Assembly: GCA_964617015.1 (NCBI GenBank)
Contig: CAZTVG010000017.1
Span: 1 to 10,307, forward strand
From: ASMP01 sp964617015
GTDB lineage: Archaea; Nanobdellota; Nanobdellia; Pacearchaeales; GW2011-AR1
Length of the DNA: 10,307 nucleotides
Direction: 5' to 3'
Shown here: piece after piece, positions 5,516 to 10,307 of the stretch
How positions within the stretch are numbered: position 1 is the stretch's first letter
Layout of the letters: each line of letters opens with the position of its first letter
Notes under the pieces: model-generated
What the model saw: only the letters and a program-made list of their open reading frames with translations
Database searches by the model: none
What the model was told of the DNA's origin: nothing
Made by a program: the position numbers and the translations under genes

Positions 5516-6208
5516 ATGTTCGGCAAAAAAAAGTGTGAAAATTGCGGAGAAAAGATAAGCAACAGTTACAACTTCTGCCCCTACTGCAGAGCTTCGATTA
5601 AAGATTTTGAAAATGAAGATTGGGGGTTTTTAGGCAGAAATGATTCCATTAATCCAGGAGAAATAAAACTTCCCATGGGAATTAATGCTCTGTTTAATTC
5701 TTTAGTCAAGAGTCTCAACAAACAATTCAGGGAGCTTGACAATAGAGCAGAAAAAGAAACTGAAAAAGCAAATGTAAAAAAAGGCGGAATAAGCATTTCA
5801 ATAAGCACTTCAGGAGACAAGCCCCCTGAGATAATGGTAAGGTCTTTTGGAAATATTCCTGAATTCAAAAAACAGGAAAACCAGATAAGAAAAAAGACAA
5901 AAAGCCTGAAACTTCCCGGACAAAATACAAAAAAATTTGCCGGGTTGCCAAAGAAAGAGCCTGTCACAAATGTAAGAAGACTTTCAAATAAAGTTGTTTA
6001 TGAGATAAATATGCCTGGCGTTAAATCTATTAAAGATGTTTCCATAATTCAGCTGGAAAACAGCATTGAAATCAAAGCCCTTGCAAGGAACAAAGTATTC
6101 TACAAGATAATACCCATAAACCTTCCAATAAGAAAATATGACCTTTTGAAAGGGAAACTTATTCTTGAGCTTGAAGCCAAGGATTTGGGATATCCTAAGT
6201 CACTATAA
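5516..6208 (+). CDS. Zinc-ribbon protein with C-terminal Hsp20-like domain
   Basis: The 230-residue protein starts with a zinc ribbon, CENC (Cys7, Cys10) and CPYC (Cys21, Cys24). A long polar, Lys-rich linker follows (about 30-150). It contains a helix (NSLVKSLNKQFRELDNRAEK, 61-80) and a Gly/Ser/Ile stretch (GGISISISTSG, 90-100). The C-terminus (about 153-222) has an alpha-crystallin/p23-like sandwich: VVYEINMPGVKSIKDVSI, ENSIEIKA, then KLILELEA, the usual order of strands in small heat-shock proteins. The MPGV and final LILEL strand are typical. I infer a chaperone-like or adaptor protein in the cytosol; the zinc ribbon could recruit it to a nucleic acid or protein partner. The frame is open upstream to 5321, but that start would add 65 implausible residues and overlap the divergent gene. 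A T-tract at 6275-6281 probably ends the transcript. Confidence 0.8.
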   Translation: MFGKKKCENCGEKISNSYNFCPYCRASIKDFENEDWGFLGRNDSINPGEIKLPMGINALFNSLVKSLNKQFRELDNRAEKETEKANVKKGGISISISTSGDKPPEIMVRSFGNIPEFKKQENQIRKKTKSLKLPGQNTKKFAGLPKKEPVTNVRRLSNKVVYEINMPGVKSIKDVSIIQLENSIEIKALARNKVFYKIIPINLPIRKYDLLKGKLILELEAKDLGYPKSL

Positions 6209-6274
6209 GTAAGATTCTACTTGTCTAATTTAATTCATTTTCTATAGTATCATTTATTATATTCTTTGAATTCC

Positions 6275-6281
6275 TTTTTTT
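6275..6281 (+). terminator. T-tract, probable archaeal terminator
   Basis: Seven T in a row on the plus strand lie about 67 bases after the stop codon at 6208, in a T-rich stretch. Archaeal RNA polymerase stops at such oligo-T runs without needing a hairpin. Confidence 0.4.
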
Positions 6282-6296
6282 ATCCCTTTATTTTAT

Positions 6297-6313
6297 TACA
6301 TGTATAATAAGTA
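6297..6313 (+). repeat. Direct repeat copy 1 before the surface-protein gene
   Basis: TACATGTATAATAAGTA matches the copy at 6331-6347 at 16 of 17 bases, in the same orientation and 34 bases apart. The two copies bracket the TATA-like box at 6317-6323, so they could be regulator sites, or a small tandem duplication of the start region. Confidence 0.45.
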
Positions 6314-6316
6314 AGA

Positions 6317-6323
6317 TTTATAA
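6317..6323 (+). promoter_or_regulatory. TATA-like box for the surface-protein gene
   Basis: TTTATAA lies 30 to 24 bases before the ATG at 6347, consistent with a leaderless transcript. No Shine-Dalgarno site is visible. Confidence 0.5.
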
Positions 6324-6330
6324 CTATTAA

Positions 6331-6347
6331 TACATGAATAATAAGTA
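6331..6347 (+). repeat. Direct repeat copy 2, reaching the start codon
   Basis: TACATGAATAATAAGTA is the second copy of the 17-base repeat; its last base is the A of the start codon at 6347. See the entry at 6297-6313. Confidence 0.45.
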
Positions 6348-9300
6348 TGGGAAGGACTCGAATAGCAAGAGCTATTATAGAGGAGCTCAAGAAAAGAATA
6401 AGTACTGCTGAAAAAGAAAAAAGAGAGCTTATAGAATATTTTTATAAGCTACATAAAAAATATCTGAAACAAGAAATTTCTCATTCTGATTACATTGAAA
6501 TAGTCTATAAAAAAAGAGATGGAAGAAATTTGTACGAATGGATTGATTATTTCAAGGCTTATATAAAAGAGTGTGAAAACAGGATTAAAGAACAAAAAAA
6601 GAATATCGCCAGGAATAGACTTCCCATAATCTTCTTCTCTTTCATCTTTATTTTTATTTTACTTGCTTCAGCCTTTTATATTCGTCCAACTTTTGTTGGT
6701 TTTCTTATTCAGGGAGAAATTCCAGAAGCTATAAGTGAAGCAAATGTCACAATTACAACAACACAGCAGCAGGCTATCCTAGGTCAGCCTGTAAAATGGA
6801 CTAAAACTATTTCTCTTGACAAGCCAGCAATCACTAAAATAAGATTGCCGGAGGATGCTACAAATATATCTGTAAATAAGATTATAGAATTTGAAGAAGG
6901 GAAGTCATATTCAGAAGAAATAAACAAAGAAGAGACTCTTCTAAAACAGGAAGATTCGAGTCCTTCCCAAGAAGAAGGGTCTCTTCCTTCTGAAACAAAA
7001 TTCAGAATAACAGGAGCAGTGATTTCAGGAACTGACGGAGAATCAATTATTTTAAAATTCTTAAGAAGGATTGGAGAAATAACAGGCCAAGTTGTTCAGG
7101 AACCACTCCAAGAGATTGAGATTAATGATACTGCAACAGAATACGAGATTGAATATGAAACACCTGCACCTTATGCAATTGAAGAACCCTTAACAACAGG
7201 CAAAGGCAAAAGAGTAAAAATCATTGGTCCTGAAACAATTCACTATAAGAATGTTTTATCTTTTACAAATCTTGATGAAAGTCTTAACATTCAAAACCCA
7301 AGAAATGTAAAAATCTACTGGCGTGAACAAAATACTTATATTAATCCAAAATCTATTCAAGACACTAACAACAACGGAATCTATGATTACATCGAGTGGA
7401 TTGCACCTTTATTATCTGAGCAGACTTTTGATATTATTGTTATAACAAAGGCAGAGCATCTTGACAGCAATAGAAACTTCATAAGTGATATTTATGAAGA
7501 AGTTAGAGAACTTGATGATGTCTGGTCTGAAACAATATCAAACCAAGATTATATCAGAGTTACTTTTGAAATACCATTAACATCTGACAGGGATATTACT
7601 CTTTACCCAAGAGTTATTTCAGGAAACCCCAGAATTGAAGTCTATGAATTTAATCAGAATGAATTAATTGCAGAATTTACAAGTTTAAATTCAAATCAAT
7701 ATAACACTGTTTTGTTAACAAATCTACAAGGAGCACAAGATGTTTTTGATTTAAGGATTGTCGGAGGAAGCTTAGAGATTGACCATATTATTGACCCTTC
7801 TTTTGATCTGTTTGACAATAGAACAATCGGATACGAATATCTGGATTCTAATGGAAGCATTGTAAACGAATCAGATGCCGATACAATTCACACTTGGAAC
7901 ACAAAACACGATTATTTCTTTAATAAATCCTCTGGAATCCAATTTACTAATAATTTCCAAGATTTTTGGACTAGAAATGTATTTTGTGGAGGTTTTAAAC
8001 CCAATCCTAATGAAGACTGGATTTATGCTTGTAATGACGCACTCCCCTTTAACTGGAGTATAGATACAGATAACGAGACTTATGTAAATTATACAGGATT
8101 TAAAGATATATTAGTAGGAAGTAATGAATTTAAAGCAGAAGTAAATTATCATTTAAAAACTAATGATGAAAATTTAACGATAGAATTAAGCGTAGAAAAT
8201 AATGGAAATATACCTATAAACAAAGACTTAGGATTTGCTTGGATTACTAAAGATATACAAATAAACGGACAAGAGGATGATACAATACAGATTAATAATA
8301 CAGAATATCTTTTGAATCAGACTTTAGATAATATCTATACAAACCTAGAAAATGCCATCTATACTTTATTTGATAAATCTGGTTCTAGTTTATTTCTGAA
8401 ATGGAATGAAAGTCTAGATTATGAATTATCAGTAAAGAGTGAAGCAGGACAGTATAATGCACCAGTAACCTTGGGAATAAATATAGGAACTTTATCAGCA
8501 GGTCAGAAAAAACAGACAACTATGTTTTGGCTTGATGCAGATTTTTGGACTTATAACATAACTGTTTTTGATGTTGGGGATTCTACAGACCCAGGAGATG
8601 ATACGGTTGTTGGGACTTGCCAGATAACAGTCCAGGAAGGTAATAAAGGAACATTTTGTGGAGGAGCGAATTTCGTTAATTTAACTACAGGTCACACTTA
8701 TTTCCTAAGGATAAAAGGAAACACGACAGAAGGAGATTATAATTATGATGCAGATGTAGTTGGAGAAACTTTTATAAGAAGTATTACTTATACAAGCTCT
8801 GAAGAGGGAAGACCTTGGGCAGATAAAGTATCAAACTCAAGTTTTGGACAATACTTAGTCAAAGGAACAGGTCTATTTAATCAAGACGGATTTCCTCCAG
8901 ATTATGTTCCTACTGACGACATAAGTTCATCAGATGTTCCATTTTGGTCAACTGTTTTTGATGCTTCTATAACAGAATCTGTAGCAGATTCTATAAATTA
9001 TTCTGTGGATGCTAATACCTATGAACCGAGTGGTGTTCCAGCAAATGTTATTTTTGATGACTTTTATGTCCTTGGTTCAACTATTGTTGATTATACAAAT
9101 TCAGAACAAACATCAGGAGACACAGACCCTGAAAACGGGGGATTTACTGGATGGAATTCTAAAGATATGACGAGTGGGGAATTTTATTATTGGGGAGTTA
9201 TTTTTCAGGTTGATGAAGATTGGATAGATGGGGACACAGATGAGGAATTATTTCGCCATGAAGGAGAAGCAGGAGACAATGACCAGGAAATACGATGGAA

Positions 9301-10307
9301 TTGGACACTTCTTAAGAGAGTAGGAACTCTTAATGTAAGCATTTCTTTACCAACAGACAATACAAATGTAAATCAAAATGAAACATTCACAATAAATGCG
9401 ACTGTTATTTGTGAAGGAGAGGCATTAGACAGATGTGGGATTGTAACTGCATTAGCAAGATATAATAGAAGTGGTGCAAATCCTGATACAGGAATAAGTG
9501 CACTAAAAGGGAAAAAACCATTATATGATATCGATATAAAATTTGATGGAAACTACACAGGGTTTAATTTTAGTGTTGGAAGTGAAGAGACAATTTCTAG
9601 AGGTGTTACTTTTAATGGCACTCATTTTTATGTTGTTGGTGCAAATACTAGAAGAGTTTATGAGTATAATTTAAGTGGAGACTATACTGGATTTAATTTT
9701 AGTGTTGAAAGTGAAGCCGCAAATCCTACAGGTGTTACTTTTAATGGAACATACTTCTACATAGTTGATTCTGTATTCCCAGATAGAGTTTTTGAGTATT
9801 TTGTCAATGGTACTTATACAGGGTTTAATTTTAATGTTAACAGTCAAGAGTCTTCCTCCAGTGGAATATATTTCAATGGCACTAATTTTTATGTTGTTGG
9901 TTCTAATGCTGACAGAGTTTTTGAATATAATTTAACTGGTAGCTATACTGGATTTAATTTTAGTGTAACAGATGAATTGTCAAGTCCTACAGGTGTTACT
10001 TTTGATGGCACTAATTTTTATGTTGTTGGTTCTAATGCTGACAGAGTTTTTGAATATAATTTAACTGGTAGCTATACTGGATTTAATTTTAGTGTTGGAA
10101 GTGAAGATGTATTTCCTCATGATTTAGATTTCAATGGCACTCATTTCTATATAATCGGTGCTGACAATAATAGAGTCCTTGAATATGAAGTAATAGGAAA
10201 TAATTTGAAGACAAGTTCTGAAATTATTAAAGTTGGAGAGAACTTTACAGTAAGCTGGACAATAAATGCAACAGGTTCACCAGCAGCTTATGAGATAGAT
10301 GTTTTAT
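6347..10307 (+). CDS. Giant membrane-anchored surface protein, open at the window end
   Basis: The frame is free of stop codons from ATG 6347 to the window edge (1320 codons visible). Residues 1-91 are a charged helical cytosolic part; 92-112 (LPIIFFSFIFIFILLASAF) is one membrane segment followed by FVGFLIQGE, so the rest should lie outside. A conserved-looking module follows (about 286-487). It includes DTNNNGIYDYIE (339-350), spaced as an EF-hand-type calcium loop, then KAEHLDSNRNFISDIYEEV and the closing IDHIIDPSF. Later parts include a possible DUF2341-like or lectin-like region (about 487-700), beta-rich segments and an Ig-like stretch (about 993-1051). Five 43-44 residue repeats span 1068-1283, and another Ig-like domain begins after 1284. 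All six extracellular Cys come in close pairs. I recall similar N-termini and EF-hand modules in Pacearchaeota surface proteins. An adhesive or cell-contact role is inferred, not shown. Confidence 0.88.
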   Translation, partial: MGRTRIARAIIEELKKRISTAEKEKRELIEYFYKLHKKYLKQEISHSDYIEIVYKKRDGRNLYEWIDYFKAYIKECENRIKEQKKNIARNRLPIIFFSFIFIFILLASAFYIRPTFVGFLIQGEIPEAISEANVTITTTQQQAILGQPVKWTKTISLDKPAITKIRLPEDATNISVNKIIEFEEGKSYSEEINKEETLLKQEDSSPSQEEGSLPSETKFRITGAVISGTDGESIILKFLRRIGEITGQVVQEPLQEIEINDTATEYEIEYETPAPYAIEEPLTTGKGKRVKIIGPETIHYKNVLSFTNLDESLNIQNPRNVKIYWREQNTYINPKSIQDTNNNGIYDYIEWIAPLLSEQTFDIIVITKAEHLDSNRNFISDIYEEVRELDDVWSETISNQDYIRVTFEIPLTSDRDITLYPRVISGNPRIEVYEFNQNELIAEFTSLNSNQYNTVLLTNLQGAQDVFDLRIVGGSLEIDHIIDPSFDLFDNRTIGYEYLDSNGSIVNESDADTIHTWNTKHDYFFNKSSGIQFTNNFQDFWTRNVFCGGFKPNPNEDWIYACNDALPFNWSIDTDNETYVNYTGFKDILVGSNEFKAEVNYHLKTNDENLTIELSVENNGNIPINKDLGFAWITKDIQINGQEDDTIQINNTEYLLNQTLDNIYTNLENAIYTLFDKSGSSLFLKWNESLDYELSVKSEAGQYNAPVTLGINIGTLSAGQKKQTTMFWLDADFWTYNITVFDVGDSTDPGDDTVVGTCQITVQEGNKGTFCGGANFVNLTTGHTYFLRIKGNTTEGDYNYDADVVGETFIRSITYTSSEEGRPWADKVSNSSFGQYLVKGTGLFNQDGFPPDYVPTDDISSSDVPFWSTVFDASITESVADSINYSVDANTYEPSGVPANVIFDDFYVLGSTIVDYTNSEQTSGDTDPENGGFTGWNSKDMTSGEFYYWGVIFQVDEDWIDGDTDEELFRHEGEAGDNDQEIRWNWTLLKRVGTLNVSISLPTDNTNVNQNETFTINATVICEGEALDRCGIVTALARYNRSGANPDTGISALKGKKPLYDIDIKFDGNYTGFNFSVGSEETISRGVTFNGTHFYVVGANTRRVYEYNLSGDYTGFNFSVESEAANPTGVTFNGTYFYIVDSVFPDRVFEYFVNGTYTGFNFNVNSQESSSSGIYFNGTNFYVVGSNADRVFEYNLTGSYTGFNFSVTDELSSPTGVTFDGTNFYVVGSNADRVFEYNLTGSYTGFNFSVGSEDVFPHDLDFNGTHFYIIGADNNRVLEYEVIGNNLKTSSEIIKVGENFTVSWTINATGSPAAYEIDVL
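9548..10195 (+). repeat. Five tandem 129/132-bp coding repeats (beta-propeller-like blades)
   Basis: Repeats begin at 9548, 9677, 9809, 9938 and 10067, with lengths 129, 132, 129, 129 and 129 bases. The consensus unit reads G-x-YTGFNFSV, eight variable residues, then GVTFNGTxFYVVG and a closing RVFEYNL. Four short beta strands per unit fit a WD40/NHL/Kelch-type propeller blade. The preceding PLYDIDIKFD resembles the last strand of a unit and could close the ring. Units 3 and 4 share 91 identical bases (9876-9966 and 10005-10095), pointing to recent duplication or conversion. Confidence 0.85.

Noticed and set aside
7875..8063. Small 62-codon plus-strand frame
   Set aside because: It lies out of frame inside the continuous surface-protein gene and has no promoter or familiar sequence.
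9548..10195. CRISPR-like or satellite repeat array
   Set aside because: The 129/132-base units stay in frame, differ mostly in one short loop and encode a blade-like protein repeat.

Overview
The window looks like the chromosome of a DPANN archaeon, most likely of the Pacearchaeota/Woesearchaeota group. The reasons are an archaeal NAC protein with a UBA tail, an archaeal MinD, a stand-alone methionyl-tRNA synthetase (MetRS) tRNA-binding subunit, TATA-like boxes 22-31 bases upstream of many start codons with no room for a leader, and a giant surface protein of a modular type I remember from these lineages. The lineage is an inference from family resemblance; no search was run.

Layout. Positions 1-2642 carry plus-strand housekeeping genes: NAC (1-327), two tandem paralogous helical proteins of unknown function (391-861, 923-1363), a MinD-family ATPase (1401-2177) and the MetRS beta/OB-fold protein (2310-2642). 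A 100-N assembly gap (2643-2742) follows. Positions 5424-2743 are on the minus strand. In transcription order they hold an unknown 118-aa protein, an 18-codon stub of one metG gene cut off at its HIGH motif, a LAGLIDADG homing endonuclease with its own promoter, and a second, different metG starting 2 bases after the endonuclease stop codon and running into the gap. Positions 5516-6208 (plus) encode a zinc-ribbon/Hsp20-like fusion. From 6347 to the window end is one uninterrupted reading frame of at least 1320 codons for a membrane-anchored, repeat-bearing surface protein.

The most notable observation is the metG locus. The stub MKKFYVTTAIDYVNAEPH stops exactly where IGH should follow. It is followed by an endonuclease gene and then a complete 5' end of a diverged metG (NAPPHIGFALEI...). 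The simplest reading is a selfish unit that broke the resident MetRS gene at its catalytic-motif codons and brought its own replacement MetRS, a natural arrangement resembling 'home-and-rescue'. The gap directly downstream may hide the end of the new metG and the displaced body of the old one.

The gene set otherwise concerns nascent-chain handling and translation (NAC, both MetRS parts), cell positioning or polarity (MinD with two unknown partners), protein quality control (Hsp20-like fusion) and the cell surface.
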